Shown here piece after piece: positions 1 to 9,829 of a stretch of DNA of 64,000 nt (positions within the stretch are counted from its first letter, which is position 1; each line of letters starts with the position of its first letter). The position numbers were made by a program, and so were the translations under genes. Source of the stretch: Rhizocola hellebori (lineage in GTDB: Bacteria > Actinomycetota > Actinomycetes > Mycobacteriales > Micromonosporaceae); assembly GCF_016862955.1 (NCBI RefSeq), contig NZ_BONY01000023.1:62001-126000 (forward strand), read 5' to 3'. The notes under the pieces were generated by a model that ran no database searches, was not told the origin of the DNA, and saw only the letters and a list, made by a program, of their open reading frames with translations.

Positions 1-607
1 CCACCGCGGAGCGCCGCAGCGCGGTCAGGTGCCCACCGACCCCGAACGCGGCGCCCAAATCGCGGGCGATGGCGCGGATGTAGGTCCCGGAGGAACAGGC
101 GACCTCGACCTCGACGTCGACCAAATCCCCGATTCGCGATATGCCCTGCACATCGATGCGCGAGATCGTCACCCGGCGCGGCTCAAGCTGGACCTCTTCG
201 CCCTGGCGCACCCGGTGGTAGGAACGCACGCCCTTGACCTTGATCGCGCTGACCGAGGAGGGCACCTGATCCACCTCACCGGTCATCGCAGCCAGTTGCT
301 CGCGGAGCTGGGTGTCGGAAAGGTGACCGGCCGGGACGCTCTGCGTGACGTCGCCCTCGGCATCGTCGGTGGTGGTCGCCTGGCCCAGCCGGATCGTGCC
401 GCTGTAGACCTTCGCCGTTCCCACCACGTAGGTGAGCAGCCGCGTGGCGCGGCCGACGCCGATCACCAGCACCCCGGTCGCCATCGGGTCCAGCGTCCCC
501 CCATGGCCGACCTTGCGGGTGCGGGCTATACGACGTAGCCGGGCTACAACGTCATGCGACGTCATGCCCGGCTCTTTGTCTACGACGATCAGTCCATCCG
601 TGCTCAC
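1..607 (-). CDS. truB: tRNA pseudouridine(55) synthase TruB, 3' end beyond window edge
   Basis: TruB makes pseudouridine 55 in the T-loop of elongator tRNAs. About 202 N-terminal residues are visible, read from a GTG at 605-607; the C-terminal part lies beyond position 1. The motif HGGTLDPMATGVL holds the catalytic Asp of the TruB/Cbf5 family. It is followed by the RLLTYVVGTAKVYSGTIRLG stretch and the SAIKVKGVRSYHRVRQGE segment typical of bacterial TruB. A 35-codon ORF ends 33 bases upstream and may be co-transcribed. Position near rbfA and infB is the usual translation-factor cluster. The family is certain; the exact start is less so because no strong ribosome binding site precedes the GTG. 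Confidence 0.93.
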   Translation of the reverse strand, partial: MSTDGLIVVDKEPGMTSHDVVARLRRIARTRKVGHGGTLDPMATGVLVIGVGRATRLLTYVVGTAKVYSGTIRLGQATTTDDAEGDVTQSVPAGHLSDTQLREQLAAMTGEVDQVPSSVSAIKVKGVRSYHRVRQGEEVQLEPRRVTISRIDVQGISRIGDLVDVEVEVACSSGTYIRAIARDLGAAFGVGGHLTALRRSAV

Positions 608-640
608 AATCAGCAAGCCTGACAGGAGACGGAAGGTTGT

Positions 641-748
641 TTACTGGCGGGTGTCCATAGAGGTTTGCAGGGCGCGGCGAGCCTGCTCGCGGTCTTCCTC
701 GGCCGACGGCTTCGCACTGTTCTGCTGCTGGGACTTTTTGACGGGCAT
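641..748 (-). CDS. Small hydrophilic ORF upstream of truB (35 aa), unknown function
   Basis: A 35-codon ORF reads MPVKKSQQQNSAKP at its start and ends SMDTRQ. It is rich in Lys, Gln, Glu and Arg, without a membrane segment or Cys. The ATG is preceded by AAGGA at a spacing of 6 bases, one of the better ribosome binding sites in this part of the window, and it stops 33 bases before the truB start. I do not recognise the family. The strong binding site and head-to-tail position with truB are the only support; it could also be a translated leader. Confidence 0.5.
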   Translation of the reverse strand: MPVKKSQQQNSAKPSAEEDREQARRALQTSMDTRQ

Positions 749-969
749 GGCGAGTCCTTAATCTCCAAACGTTGATTTAACTGGACCCATGCCGGAGCCC
801 GGGATCGCCGGGAGCGAATTGAGCCTGCTTGCGGACGCCGGGCCTTGTGGGAACCCACGCATGGCGCCGCGCCCACCAAACTATCGTTCAGGTCCACATG
901 GTGTGTACGAGTTCCCATCATGTGAACGTCCGTTAAACGCCAGACACACCAGGAGCGAAGATCGCGGAT

Positions 970-1188
970 CTAGCGGGCCAGAAAGTGCCAGCCGCACCAG
1001 AACCAGAAGCCGAGCAGGGCCAGCCGGCCGACCGGGATGCCGGCCAGGTCGTAACGCATGACGACGGCGGCAACCTCACCGAAACGCGGGATGCGCGACT
1101 GCGGCCGCCTCGCCAGCGCTTCGATCACCACGGCCGCGATGATGGCGGCGAGGAAGCCAGAGATGACCGCAAGTCTTGTGATGCTCAT
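970..1188 (-). CDS. Small conserved membrane protein (DUF6186-like)
   Basis: A 72-residue protein has one hydrophobic helix near the N-terminus (about residues 5-25) and a second at the C-terminus, ending GFWFWCGWHFLAR. Both ends are membrane embedded and the middle is basic (ARRPQSRIPRFGE). It overlaps the upstream membrane gene by four bases (ATGA), so the two are translationally coupled and probably form one membrane unit. It resembles a small actinobacterial membrane family (DUF6186) by size and layout, but I could not verify this. Function unknown. Confidence 0.7.
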   Translation of the reverse strand: MSITRLAVISGFLAAIIAAVVIEALARRPQSRIPRFGEVAAVVMRYDLAGIPVGRLALLGFWFWCGWHFLAR

Positions 1189-1592
1189 CTGCGCACCATC
1201 CCCCAGAAGATTGTCAGCCAGCCGAAATAGCCGAGGCTGCGCATCAGATAGCCGTCGAGCAGCGGGTCGGCGAGCAACGACAGCGTCGGGAAGTCATGGG
1301 TGGACCCGAACGCGTAGGTGATTACTTCGAAGATCACGAAGATGCCGATCGGCACCAGCCACCAAACCACGCCCGGCGGAAGCACCGCGGGTGCGGTGAG
1401 CCGGGGCAGCCGGCTGGACAGCCCCGCCGTCAGCATCGCGCCGCCGAGCAGGAGCACGTAGAGGTTGGCCTCCAGCGAGAACGAGGGGAACAGCCCGCCC
1501 AGCAACGACAGCGGGACGAACACGGGGAGCACCAAATAGCGCGATAGCCACGGGCTCGATCGCTCTGCGACTAGGTCCTCTGGTTGCTCCAT
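1185..1592 (-). CDS. Conserved integral membrane protein, partner of the following small membrane gene
   Basis: A 135-residue protein with about four hydrophobic segments (roughly residues 18-38, 44-60, 75-95 and 115-133), a short charged N-terminus and a C-terminal RR. No catalytic motif is visible. It starts with ATG at 1592 and overlaps the downstream 72-residue membrane gene by four bases. Both lie between nrnA and truB, an insertion relative to a minimal rbfA-nrnA-truB order. Role unknown; a small membrane complex is an inference from the coupling. Confidence 0.7.
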   Translation of the reverse strand: MEQPEDLVAERSSPWLSRYLVLPVFVPLSLLGGLFPSFSLEANLYVLLLGGAMLTAGLSSRLPRLTAPAVLPPGVVWWLVPIGIFVIFEVITYAFGSTHDFPTLSLLADPLLDGYLMRSLGYFGWLTIFWGMVRR

Positions 1593-1634
1593 GTCCCGAT
1601 TGTGCCGTGTTGACTACAGTGCGTGGAGAAAAAT

Positions 1635-2633
1635 TCACTCCAAACGTTCACGAACCGCCTTGATCACCTCGGCTGCGCTGCCCCGGCCGGTGAATCCCGC
1701 GGCGAGCCGATGCCCGCCGCCGCCCAGGGCCACCGCCACCGTGCTCACGTCGGCGCCGCCCTTGCTGCGCAGGCTGACCGCCCACTCCTCGTCGGCCATC
1801 TGCTTGAGCAGGCAGGCGACGTCGGCCTCGGCGGTGCACCGGATCGAGTCGATCAACGCTTCCATCACGTAGGGCGGCTGGTCGTGCCGGCGCAGATCAT
1901 CAAGGGTGGCCACCGCGATGACCATGCCCATGCCCCGCGCGGCGGCCGGGTCGAGCTCCGCCCGGCCGAGCACCTCGCCGAAGAGCCGAACCGCTCCGAA
2001 CGGCCGGGTATCGAATATGCGCCGCGATATCCCGCCGACGTCTATGCCCGACGCGACCAGTCGCGCCGCCAGCTCGTGAACCTCGGGTGTGGTCAGCGCG
2101 AACTTGAACGAGCCGGTGTCGGTGACCAGCGCGATGTAGAGGCACTCCGCGATATCCCGGTCGAAGGTCACCCCCAGCCGGTCCAGCAGCCTTGCCGCGA
2201 CCAACGAGGTGGCCGCCGCATCTGGGTCCACCAACGAGAACTTCCCGAAGCCGCTGTTGGACGCGTGATGGTCTAGCGCCACGCTTGTTTTGGCCGTGTC
2301 GAGCCGGTCGGCGAGCTTGCCGAGCCGGCTGATGCTGGCGGCATCGAAGGTCATGAAGAGGTCTGGCTCTTCGTGGGCTTCTGATTCTGGTACCAAGAAA
2401 GACAGCCCTGGCATTTGCAAGGGATCCGGCACGGTGAGCGGACCCGGGAAGCTGCATTGCACCTGCGCCACGCCGAGCTGGCGCAGCCCCTGCGCGAAGC
2501 CGAGCATGCTGCCCAGCGCGTCGCCATCCGGATTCACATGGCAGGCAAGGAGAACCGACGCTTCCGGCCGGAGCGCCTCGCGGATGGCCGCGCTCGCGGC
2601 CATCCACTGAGCTTCAGAGATCGCAGCGCTCAC
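1635..2633 (-). CDS. nrnA: DHH-family nanoRNase / pAp phosphatase
   Basis: This cytoplasmic phosphoesterase degrades 2-5 nt RNAs and dephosphorylates 3'-phosphoadenosine 5'-phosphate. The N-terminal DHH domain shows HVNPDGDALGSMLG (metal ligands, about residues 31-44) and the signature DHHASN. The C-terminal DHHA1 domain contains the substrate-binding GGGGHRLAAGF glycine motif near residue 310. Length (332) is normal for the family. The GTG start overlaps the rbfA stop by four bases (GTGA), so it is coupled to rbfA, as in M. tuberculosis (Rv2838c-Rv2837c). Confidence 0.93.
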   Translation of the reverse strand: MSAAISEAQWMAASAAIREALRPEASVLLACHVNPDGDALGSMLGFAQGLRQLGVAQVQCSFPGPLTVPDPLQMPGLSFLVPESEAHEEPDLFMTFDAASISRLGKLADRLDTAKTSVALDHHASNSGFGKFSLVDPDAAATSLVAARLLDRLGVTFDRDIAECLYIALVTDTGSFKFALTTPEVHELAARLVASGIDVGGISRRIFDTRPFGAVRLFGEVLGRAELDPAAARGMGMVIAVATLDDLRRHDQPPYVMEALIDSIRCTAEADVACLLKQMADEEWAVSLRSKGGADVSTVAVALGGGGHRLAAGFTGRGSAAEVIKAVRERLE

Positions 2634-3097
2634 CGACGGCTCGTGGCGCTGTGCGCCGAGGAATCCTCGTGGGCTTCGTCTTCATCATCGAGCTTGTAAG
2701 GCTGGGCGTCACCGGCATAGGTGGCGTTGGCCGCAAGCTCTTGGACGGCAGCGTCGCGCTGCTTCGCCTCAGCCAGAAGGTCATCGATCTCCTTGACGTG
2801 TTCCTGGACGTCGTCCAGGACGAAGGCGAGCGAGGGCGAATGCCGCAACCCCAGCGCCTTGCCGACCGTGCTGCGCAGCAGGCCTTTGGCGCTCTCCAGA
2901 GCGGCAGCGGTTCCTACCTGCGCGGCCGAATCGCCCAAAACTGTATAGAAAACGGTGGCCTCGCGAAGATCTCCGGTAAGCCTGGTGTCGGTGATGGTGA
3001 TCATGCCCAGTCGCGGATCCTTGATATTGCGGACCGCCGAAGCGACCAACTCCTTCACCCTCTCCGAGTGCCGACGCACCTTGGCTGGATCAGTCAT
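2630..3097 (-). CDS. rbfA: 30S ribosome-binding factor RbfA
   Basis: RbfA binds the 30S subunit late in assembly and helps 5' end maturation of 16S rRNA. The 155-residue product has the KH-like core, with RVKELVASAVRNIKDPRLG near the N-terminus and VFYTVLGD in the sheet, and an acidic C-terminal tail (DDEDEAHED). I chose ATG at 3097 over GTG at 3100 because GGAGG sits 7 bases ahead of it. It is coupled to nrnA by GTGA. The tail is longer than in E. coli RbfA but usual for actinomycetes. Confidence 0.94.
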   Translation of the reverse strand: MTDPAKVRRHSERVKELVASAVRNIKDPRLGMITITDTRLTGDLREATVFYTVLGDSAAQVGTAAALESAKGLLRSTVGKALGLRHSPSLAFVLDDVQEHVKEIDDLLAEAKQRDAAVQELAANATYAGDAQPYKLDDEDEAHEDSSAHSATSRR

Positions 3098-3166
3098 CAC
3101 GCCACCTCCGACACCTACAGTTACACCCTGACAGTACCCGCCTGGGGCGATTGATCACTCGTCCTA

Positions 3167-3460
3167 CTAGTCGTCATCGCCATACCAGCGCCGCCGCACG
3201 GAAAGCAGCTCGACCTCGGGGCGGCCGGCCACCAGCCTTTCGCAGGCGTCAAGCACCTCCGAAACGTGGCGGGCATCGGCAGCCACCGTGGCCACTCCGA
3301 TTTCGGCGCGGCCGTGCAACTCCTGCGCTCCGACCTCGGCCACCGCCACCTCGAACTTGCGCAACGCCGCGATGATTGGCCGCACGTAGGAGCGCTTCAT
3401 CTTCAAGGACCTAGAATCCCCCGGCAGGACGAAATCAAACAGCGCTGTTCCTGTGTGCAC
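3167..3460 (-). CDS. DUF503 (YlxP-like) family protein
   Basis: A 97-residue protein begins with GTG at 3460 and contains the family hallmark SRSLKMKRSYVRPIIAALR followed by VAEVGAQELHGRAEIGVATVA. DUF503 proteins are ferredoxin-like fold proteins of unknown function that travel with infB and rbfA in Gram-positive genomes, which is the case here. The gene is 69 bases from rbfA and 11 bases after the Trm11-like gene. A ribosome-assembly role is an inference from context only. Confidence 0.9.
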   Translation of the reverse strand: MHTGTALFDFVLPGDSRSLKMKRSYVRPIIAALRKFEVAVAEVGAQELHGRAEIGVATVAADARHVSEVLDACERLVAGRPEVELLSVRRRWYGDDD

Positions 3461-3471
3461 GGAGAGTCAGA

Positions 3472-4410
3472 CTACTTGCGAGCCACCACGATGTCGCGGG
3501 TAATTCCCTGGTCGACCCAATGCTCGAAGCCGTCGAAGCCCTCAGACACCCGTAGCCCGGCCTCTTCGAGGAGAGTAATCGCTTGCTCACGCGGCGCGAG
3601 ATGGGTGTTCCACGACATGCCCAGCGCGCCGCCGGGCCGCAGCAGCTCCACCCAACCGGGCAACGCGGCACGCAGAAGCTGTGTCGGGGAACCGATTTTG
3701 TGCACCACGTTGTAGGGAAGATCGGCCACGATGAGGTCCACACAATGCGCCTTCATCAGCTTTCGCGCCTCGACCGTGTCCGCGTCGAAAAGCGTTACCT
3801 GCTGGGAACCGGCGATGGAGGCGTCGAAGCGGCGGCCCAGCCGGCGGCCGTCGCGGCGCACCGGCGTGGTGTCGGCCGTGTGCTTGATTCGCTTGCGCTG
3901 CAAGTAGGTTTTCATGAACGCCGCGTAGGCCTCGACATGCTTGCCGTCTATCTCAATGCCGATCGCGTCCCAGCCGTACATGAGGGCCTGGTTGAGCGTG
4001 GTGCCCCGGCCCGCGACCGGGTCGAGCACGACGAACTTGCGCTGGAGGAAGTCCCACGAGCTGGCGAGCGCGGTCACGTTGAGCAACAGCTTTGTGAAGT
4101 GCTCGTTGGTTTTCCCCGCGTATTTCTGGATGGTGAGCAGATCGTCGTCGAAGTGCGCCAGCGGTGGCTCGCCGATCGGCCGCAACATGTCGTTGCCGTG
4201 CAGCTCGAAGATCGCGCACACCGAGGAGAGATTTGCCAAGCGCGGCAAAGATTCCGGCTCACCTTCGAAGACCAGATAGGACAGTCCACCTAGGACGATC
4301 GTCTCTTCAACCTTGGTGCCGAAGGCTTTCAGCTCTGAAGACGCCAGCCCCGCCGCCGACCGGGTGTAAACCCGGTTGGCGGACGGGGCCAGCAAAAGTG
4401 CGTATCGCAA
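3472..4410 (-). CDS. Trm11-like SAM-dependent RNA/DNA amino-methyltransferase
   Basis: This Rossmann-fold methyltransferase shows SAM motif I as DPVAGRGTTLNQALMYGWDAIGIEID (about residues 133-158, quoted here in part as its key elements). Motif IV is the variant VADLPYN (about residue 230), where the family usually has NPPY or DPPY. The LRPGGALGMSWN strand follows. This layout fits the Trm11 group that N2-methylates guanosine in tRNA, and the roughly 130-residue N-terminal region could be the THUMP-related RNA-binding part. It begins three bases after the infB stop, hence co-transcribed. The substrate is not proven. Confidence 0.75.
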   Translation of the reverse strand: MRYALLLAPSANRVYTRSAAGLASSELKAFGTKVEETIVLGGLSYLVFEGEPESLPRLANLSSVCAIFELHGNDMLRPIGEPPLAHFDDDLLTIQKYAGKTNEHFTKLLLNVTALASSWDFLQRKFVVLDPVAGRGTTLNQALMYGWDAIGIEIDGKHVEAYAAFMKTYLQRKRIKHTADTTPVRRDGRRLGRRFDASIAGSQQVTLFDADTVEARKLMKAHCVDLIVADLPYNVVHKIGSPTQLLRAALPGWVELLRPGGALGMSWNTHLAPREQAITLLEEAGLRVSEGFDGFEHWVDQGITRDIVVARK

Positions 4411-4413
4411 ACC

Positions 4414-7400
4414 CTAGACCCGCGGCTTCTCGCGCATCTCGTAGGTCTCGATGACATCCTCGACCTGAAGGTTGTTGTAACCACCCAGGGTCAGACCACA
4501 TTCGAAGCCCTCACGGACCTCGGTGGCGTCATCCTTGAACCGCTTGAGCGAACTGATCGAGACGTTCTCCGCCACCACGTTGCCGTCACGCACGACGCGC
4601 GCCTTGGCGTTACGGCGAATGAGACCCGACCGGACGATACAACCGGCGATGAGACCCACCTTCGACGAGCGGAAGACCTCGCGGACCTCACACGAGCCGA
4701 GCGCGTGCTCCTCGTACTCCGGCTTGAGCATGCCCTTGAGCGCCGCCTCGATCTCCTCGATGGCTTGGTAGATAACGGTGTAGTACCGGATCTCCACGCC
4801 ACTGCGGTCGGCGAGCTCCCGAGCCTGCTGCATCGGGCGCACGTTGAAGCCGATGATGATCGCGGTCGCATCGGACGAGGCGGACGCCAGGTTGACGTCG
4901 TTCTCGGTGATCGCACCCACGCCACGGTGGATGATCCGAAGCTGGATCTCCTCCGGAATCGGCAGCTTGACCAACGCGTCCTCGAGTGCCTCGACGGAAC
5001 CGGAGACGTCGCCCTTGATGATGAGGTCCAGCGAGGTGCGCTCGCCTTCCTTGATCTTCTCGAGCAGGGTCTCCAGGGTCGCCCGGCCACGCAGGTTCGC
5101 CTGCTCGGCAGCGCGCTTACGCGCCTGCCGCTGCTCGGCGATCTGGCGCACCGTGCGGTCGTCGTCGGCGGCGAGGAACGTGTCACCGGCGCCTGGCACC
5201 GCGGTCAGACCGAGCACCGCCACCGGGCAGGCCGGACCAGCCTCGGTCAGCGGACGGCCCGTGTCGTCGAGCATGGCCCGGACCCGGCCGTAGGCGTTAC
5301 CCGCCACGATCGAGTCACCGACACGCAGCGTGCCGCGTCCAACCAGGACGGTCGCGACCGGGCCGCGGCCCTTGTCGAGATGCGCCTCGATGGCCAGACC
5401 CTGCGCGTGACCGTCGATCGGGGCCCGCAGGTCCAGCGATGCGTCGGCGGTGAGCAGGACAGCCTCGAGCAGACCGTCGATGTTGAGCCGGCTCTTGGCG
5501 GAAATGTCGACGAACATGGTGTCGCCACCGTATTCCTCGGCCACCAGACCGTATTCGGTCAGCTGCTGGCGCACCTTGCCCGGGTTGGCTTCCGGCTTGT
5601 CCACCTTGTTCACCGCGACCACGATCGGCACGTCGGCCGCCTTGGCGTGGTTGAGCGCCTCAATCGTCTGCGGCATGACGCCGTCATCCGCGGCGACCAC
5701 CAGGATCACGATGTCGGTCGCCTGCGCACCACGGGCACGCATGGCGGTGAACGCCTCGTGGCCCGGGGTGTCGATGAAGGTGACCGCGCGATCTTCGCCC
5801 TCGTGCTCGACGTGTACCTGGTACGCGCCGATGTGCTGGGTGATGCCGCCGGCCTCGCCCTCGACCACGTTCGCCGACCGGATCGCGTCCAGCAGCTTGG
5901 TCTTACCGTGGTCGACGTGACCCATGACGGTCACCACCGGCGGACGGGTGACCATGCGGTCCTCGTCCACGTCAGCATCGAGATCGATGTTGAAGCGGGC
6001 GAGCAGCTCGCGGTCTTCGTCTTCGGGGCTGACGATGGAGACCTCGAAGCCCAGGTGAAGACCGAGCATGAGCAGGGTCTCGTCGGTGCACGACTGGGTC
6101 GCCGTCACCATCTCGCCCAGGTTGAACATCTCCTGGACCAGCGAGCCCGGGTTGGCGTTGATCCGCTCGGCGAAGTCGGAGAGCGAGGCACCCCGCGGAA
6201 GCCGGACCGCTTGGCCACTTCCGCGCGGCGCACCCGAACTCATCGTCGGGGCGGACAGGTTGTCGAACTCTTGACGCCTCTGCTTCTTGGACTTGCGGCC
6301 ACGGGCCTTTCCGCCCGCTTTACCGAACGCGCCAGCGGCACCGCCGCCACGGCCACGTCCGCCACCACCGGGACGACCGCCACCACCGGGCGCGCCGCCC
6401 GGACGGAAACCGCCACCCGCCGGTCCACCGGGACCGCCGGTGCCGCCGCCGGGACCGCCGCGGTAACCGCCGCCGGTGCCCGTTCCGGTGCCACCGCGGT
6501 AGTTTCCACCGCCGCCTGCGCCACCGCCGCCGGGGCCGCCGCCAGGTCCGCTACGGAATCCGCCGCCACCACCGGGACGACCGCCGGGACCGCCCGTGCC
6601 GCCCCCACCGGGACCGCCACGGAAGCCACCGCCGCCGCCACCACGCTCGCCACCACCGGGACGGCCACCCGGGCCACCTGGACGTGCCGGACGCTGGCTC
6701 GGCATGGAAGCCGGGTTGGGCCTGGGACCGCCCATGGAGGCCGGGTTCGGCCGGGGCGGCATCGAGGCCGGGTTGGGGCGTGGCATGCCGTCCGGACGCG
6801 GGCCGCGTGAGCCGCCTGCGCCTGGCGTGATGCCGAACGGGTTGTTGCCTCCGCTGCGCGGCGGACGCCCACCAGGGGCGGCCGGACGCGAGTCGCCACG
6901 GCCTTCACCGCGCGGAGCGGACGGGCGGCCTTCGCCGCGCGCACCCTCCACACGGGGACCGTTGCCACGTCCACCGGAGTCGCGGGGACCGATCCCGGGC
7001 GGGGCCGGCCGTGCGCTGCCGCCACCGGAGTTGGCCGGACGCGCTGGCGCGCCCGCCGTTCCCGGACGCGGCGGCATGAAGCTGGGTTTGGGCGCGCCCT
7101 CCGCGGGTGGCTTGCCGTCCCGCTGCGCCTGCTGAGCGGCACGCGTGGCGTCCTGCTCGGCCTTGAGCGCTGCGGCACGGGCTTCCGCCGCGGCCACCTC
7201 GATGTCGTGCGCGCTGGCCGGTTTGGCGACGGGGGTCGGCGGCACCATGGAGACCGGCGCCTTCGGCTTGCCCGCCGGCGCTGCCGGCTTCCTGGGTGGC
7301 ATCGGCTTCGCCGACACCTTGGGTTCGCTCGCGGTCACCGGTGCGGGACTCCTTGGCGCGCTTGACGCCGAGGGGCCGGAACCGGCCGCGAAGGCTTCCT

Positions 7401-7554
7401 TGAGTCGCCGAGCCACGGGTGCTTCCACCGTGCTCGATGCTGACTTGACGAACTCACCCATCTCTTTGAGTTTGGCGAGAACGTTCTTACTTTCGACCCC
7501 GAGCTCTTTCGCCAGCTCGTGTACGCGGGCCTTGCCTGCCACTGCACTCCTCAT
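4414..7554 (-). CDS. infB: Translation initiation factor IF-2 with very long low-complexity linker
   Basis: IF-2 is the GTPase that brings fMet-tRNA to the 30S subunit and promotes subunit joining. The 1046-residue product has an N-terminal IF2_N module ([24 protein letters not shown] begins at residue 10). A roughly 350-residue linker rich in Pro, Gly, Arg and Ala follows. A second IF2_N element, the G domain (GHVDHGKT near residue 543, DTPGHEA, NKVDKP) and the C-terminal beta-barrel domains complete it. The linker contains three RPNPASM repeats and a Gly/Arg-rich block at about residues 285-420. The start is ATG at 7554. Flanked by ylxR and nusA upstream in the standard order. Confidence 0.97.
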   Translation of the reverse strand: MRSAVAGKARVHELAKELGVESKNVLAKLKEMGEFVKSASSTVEAPVARRLKEAFAAGSGPSASSAPRSPAPVTASEPKVSAKPMPPRKPAAPAGKPKAPVSMVPPTPVAKPASAHDIEVAAAEARAAALKAEQDATRAAQQAQRDGKPPAEGAPKPSFMPPRPGTAGAPARPANSGGGSARPAPPGIGPRDSGGRGNGPRVEGARGEGRPSAPRGEGRGDSRPAAPGGRPPRSGGNNPFGITPGAGGSRGPRPDGMPRPNPASMPPRPNPASMGGPRPNPASMPSQRPARPGGPGGRPGGGERGGGGGGFRGGPGGGGTGGPGGRPGGGGGFRSGPGGGPGGGGAGGGGNYRGGTGTGTGGGYRGGPGGGTGGPGGPAGGGFRPGGAPGGGGRPGGGGRGRGGGAAGAFGKAGGKARGRKSKKQRRQEFDNLSAPTMSSGAPRGSGQAVRLPRGASLSDFAERINANPGSLVQEMFNLGEMVTATQSCTDETLLMLGLHLGFEVSIVSPEDEDRELLARFNIDLDADVDEDRMVTRPPVVTVMGHVDHGKTKLLDAIRSANVVEGEAGGITQHIGAYQVHVEHEGEDRAVTFIDTPGHEAFTAMRARGAQATDIVILVVAADDGVMPQTIEALNHAKAADVPIVVAVNKVDKPEANPGKVRQQLTEYGLVAEEYGGDTMFVDISAKSRLNIDGLLEAVLLTADASLDLRAPIDGHAQGLAIEAHLDKGRGPVATVLVGRGTLRVGDSIVAGNAYGRVRAMLDDTGRPLTEAGPACPVAVLGLTAVPGAGDTFLAADDDRTVRQIAEQRQARKRAAEQANLRGRATLETLLEKIKEGERTSLDLIIKGDVSGSVEALEDALVKLPIPEEIQLRIIHRGVGAITENDVNLASASSDATAIIIGFNVRPMQQARELADRSGVEIRYYTVIYQAIEEIEAALKGMLKPEYEEHALGSCEVREVFRSSKVGLIAGCIVRSGLIRRNAKARVVRDGNVVAENVSISSLKRFKDDATEVREGFECGLTLGGYNNLQVEDVIETYEMREKPRV
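6300..6790. repeat. Low-complexity repeats coding the Gly/Arg-rich linker of IF-2
   Basis: The DNA is built from short GGN/CCN-rich units that encode [10 protein letters not shown] and GGNYRGG-type runs, followed towards the N-terminus by three near-identical RPNPASM units (about 6708-6785). Reading frame is kept throughout, so these are coding repeats, not an insertion. Slippage could vary the length between strains. Confidence 0.8.
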
Positions 7555-7700
7555 CTCGAGGTCGCAAGGGGCAAGCCCGCCGCGACCTCACTTGTGCACT
7601 TGAAGCCTGATCATTTCAGTGACTTCATCGTGTGCTCATGTCGGTCGTTCCTTTGCTCCTTCGGTGGGGCTGCTGCCTCACCTACGGTTTTCGCCGGCAC

Positions 7701-8033
7701 CTAGGCGCTCTGCCGGCTGGGGCCACTCGACCCTGGATCGCCGCCGTTGACGGCGGCGATCGCCTCGCTCAGCTCGCCAGGGTCTGGGACACCTGGCACC
7801 CGCAACGCTCGCCCGAAGGCTCGGCGTCGCAGCGCGGAGTCGAGACAGCCCGGAACTGGATGCACATGCGCACCACGGCCAGGCAATACACGGCTCGGAT
7901 CAGGCCGGAGTCTGAAATGGGAGGAACCCGAATCAGTGACCGACGCGATCGCGACCACACGCAATAAATCAGACGCGGACGCACGCTGCCGACATCCCAC
8001 ACAGGTGCGCGTCGGCAACGCGCGACGAATCAC
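7701..8033 (-). CDS. ylxR: YlxR-family (DUF448) RNA-binding protein
   Basis: A 110-residue protein starts MIRRALPTRTCVGCRQRA, where TCVGCR is the family signature, and retains the GRGAHVHP loop and RRAFGRALR helix of the fold. YlxR homologues sit between nusA and infB and bind RNA (RNase P is a reported partner in B. subtilis). It begins with GTG at 8033, nine bases after nusA stops. The 146-base gap to infB holds no gene. The C-terminal 25 residues (AIAAVNGGDPGSSGPSRQSA) are low complexity. Confidence 0.9.
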   Translation of the reverse strand: MIRRALPTRTCVGCRQRASASDLLRVVAIASVTDSGSSHFRLRPDPSRVLPGRGAHVHPVPGCLDSALRRRAFGRALRVPGVPDPGELSEAIAAVNGGDPGSSGPSRQSA

Positions 8034-8042
8034 CTCAGAAGT

Positions 8043-9101
8043 CTACCCTGAAGTGCTGACTGAGGCCTCTCCCGGTTCACTCTCGGGCTCCGCATCCGAC
8101 GATCTTGTGCGATTGGTGGCCTGATCGGCCGCCGCATCCGATCTGATGTCGATCCGCCAACCGGTCAAACGTGCTGCCAGCCTGGCATTTTGCCCTTCGC
8201 GGCCGATCGCGAGCGAAAGCTGATAGTCGGGGACGATCACCCGGGCGGCGCGGGCGGCGAGGTCCACGACCTCGACACTGAGCGCTTTTGCGGGCGAAAG
8301 CGCATTGCCCACGAACTCGGCCGGATCCTCAGACCAGTCAATAATGTCGATTTTCTCACCATGCAGCTCGCTCATGACCGCGCGGACCCGCTGGCCCATC
8401 GGCCCGATGCAGGCGCCCTTGGCGTTGACACCGGTGACCGTGGAGCGAACAGCGATCTTCGTACGGTGTCCAGCCTCACGCGCGATGGCCGCTATCTCGA
8501 CCGTGCCATCGGCGATCTCCGGCACCTCGAGCGCGAACAGCTTCTTCACCAGCGCCGGGTGCGACCGGGAGACGGTCACCTGAGGCCCGCGGAAGCCTTT
8601 GGCCACATGCACCACGACGGAGCGGATGCGCTGCCCATGGGGATATGTCTCACCGGGTACCTGTTCCGACTGCGGCAAAACCGCCTCGACCTTGCCCAGG
8701 TCGATGGAGACGATCCCCTTCTCGCTGCGGGTCTCGTGCGCCTGGATCACCCCGGTGACGAGATCACCGTCACGGTTCGCGTATTCGCCGAAGTGGACCT
8801 CATCGGTCGCCTCACGCAACCGCTGCAGGATGACCTGCTTCGCCGTCATCGCCGCGATGCGGCCGAAGTCGTGGGGGGTGTCGTCAAACTCACGCACAAG
8901 CGTGCCCTCGGAGTCGAACTCCTGGGCGAAGACGATGGCTGCGCCGGTATGCCGGTCGATCTCCACGCGCGCGTGTGAATGCGACCCGTCGGTGTGCCGG
9001 TAGGCGGTCAACAGAGCGGACTCGATGGCGTGCAGGATGGTCTCCTCGGAGATCTCCTTGTCGCGCGCCAGGGCCCTAAGCGCAGCCAAGTCGATGTTCA
9101 C
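8043..9101 (-). CDS. nusA: Transcription termination/antitermination factor NusA
   Basis: NusA binds RNA polymerase and nascent RNA to modulate pausing, termination and antitermination. The 352-residue product has the N-terminal RNAP-binding domain, an S1 domain ([12 protein letters not shown] near residue 112), and tandem KH domains ending in [22 protein letters not shown] (about residues 300-321, key element AIGREGQN). It lacks the C-terminal acidic repeats of E. coli NusA, normal for actinomycetes. ATG at 9101 overlaps the rimP stop (ATGA), so it is coupled to rimP. Confidence 0.96.
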   Translation of the reverse strand: MNIDLAALRALARDKEISEETILHAIESALLTAYRHTDGSHSHARVEIDRHTGAAIVFAQEFDSEGTLVREFDDTPHDFGRIAAMTAKQVILQRLREATDEVHFGEYANRDGDLVTGVIQAHETRSEKGIVSIDLGKVEAVLPQSEQVPGETYPHGQRIRSVVVHVAKGFRGPQVTVSRSHPALVKKLFALEVPEIADGTVEIAAIAREAGHRTKIAVRSTVTGVNAKGACIGPMGQRVRAVMSELHGEKIDIIDWSEDPAEFVGNALSPAKALSVEVVDLAARAARVIVPDYQLSLAIGREGQNARLAARLTGWRIDIRSDAAADQATNRTRSSDAEPESEPGEASVSTSG

Positions 9102-9715
9102 CGCTCCTCCTCCACGTCTTCGTCGTCGCCGAGATCGTCGGAGAACTCCGTCATCTCGGCGTCGGAAATCTCCTCCAGGCGGCTGAACTCGATCTGGACC
9201 CGGCCCGGACCCAGTTGCACGAAACCCAGCCGGTGAGCGATGCCCGACACTTCCAGGGTGATGCCCTGATCGTTGGCGGCCGTCAGCCTTCCGGTCAGGG
9301 TCTTCTCAGCCACCTTGACCTTGATTAACCTTCCCACGTTGCGCCGCCAGTGCTGGGGCTTCGTCAATGGCCGGTCCACCCCGGGCGAGGAAACCTCCAG
9401 CTGGTACTCGCCGGGGAACAGCTGGACCCCGGCTTCTTCGGCGTCGTCGAGGGCGCGGGAGATGGCCCGGGAGACGTCGGCAATCACGTCCAGGCCCAGA
9501 CCGCCATCACCGTCGATGACCACCTTGACCTGATGCCGCCGGCCCACCGGCTTGGCGCTCAGCTCTTCCAGCTCATAGCCCGCCTCGATGACTGCGGGCT
9601 GCACGACTTTGGTCAATGCCGTAACGTCGACCGGGGCAAGCCGCGGCGGAGCGGGGCGGCTGGCCGGGGCAGGCTTACCCGTCTGCCGACCGCTGGTTCG
9701 GCCACGCTGAGCCAT
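9098..9715 (-). CDS. rimP: Ribosome maturation factor RimP
   Basis: RimP acts in 30S assembly. The 205-residue protein has the N-terminal domain with [45 protein letters not shown] (key elements VIDGDGG and SRAISRALD) and the signature [15 protein letters not shown] near residue 106. A C-terminal SH3-like domain and an acidic tail ([13 protein letters not shown]) follow. The N-terminal 35 residues are Arg/Pro rich and longer than in E. coli. It is the first gene of the rimP-nusA-ylxR-infB transcript, divergent from the lipoprotein gene at 9830. Confidence 0.94.
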   Translation of the reverse strand: MAQRGRTSGRQTGKPAPASRPAPPRLAPVDVTALTKVVQPAVIEAGYELEELSAKPVGRRHQVKVVIDGDGGLGLDVIADVSRAISRALDDAEEAGVQLFPGEYQLEVSSPGVDRPLTKPQHWRRNVGRLIKVKVAEKTLTGRLTAANDQGITLEVSGIAHRLGFVQLGPGRVQIEFSRLEEISDAEMTEFSDDLGDDEDVEEER

Positions 9716-9829
9716 GCTGGCACCCCTTTCAAGTTGTCGGCGAGGAGAACCACGTCGAGCAGAGCGTAACGCGCACGCTCACGCTCGCGGCCGTCGGCGC
9801 GCTGCTCGCCCTCGTTATACGCTTTGCCG

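Noticed and set aside
610-921. 103-codon open frame on the minus strand near truB
   Set aside because: Out of frame with the 35-codon ORF that has the better ribosome binding site; low-complexity Arg/Ser product.
4705-6810. 701-codon open frame on the plus strand opposite infB
   Set aside because: Shadow of the GC-rich infB coding bias; no recognisable domain, and composition is dominated by Arg/Ala/Thr runs.
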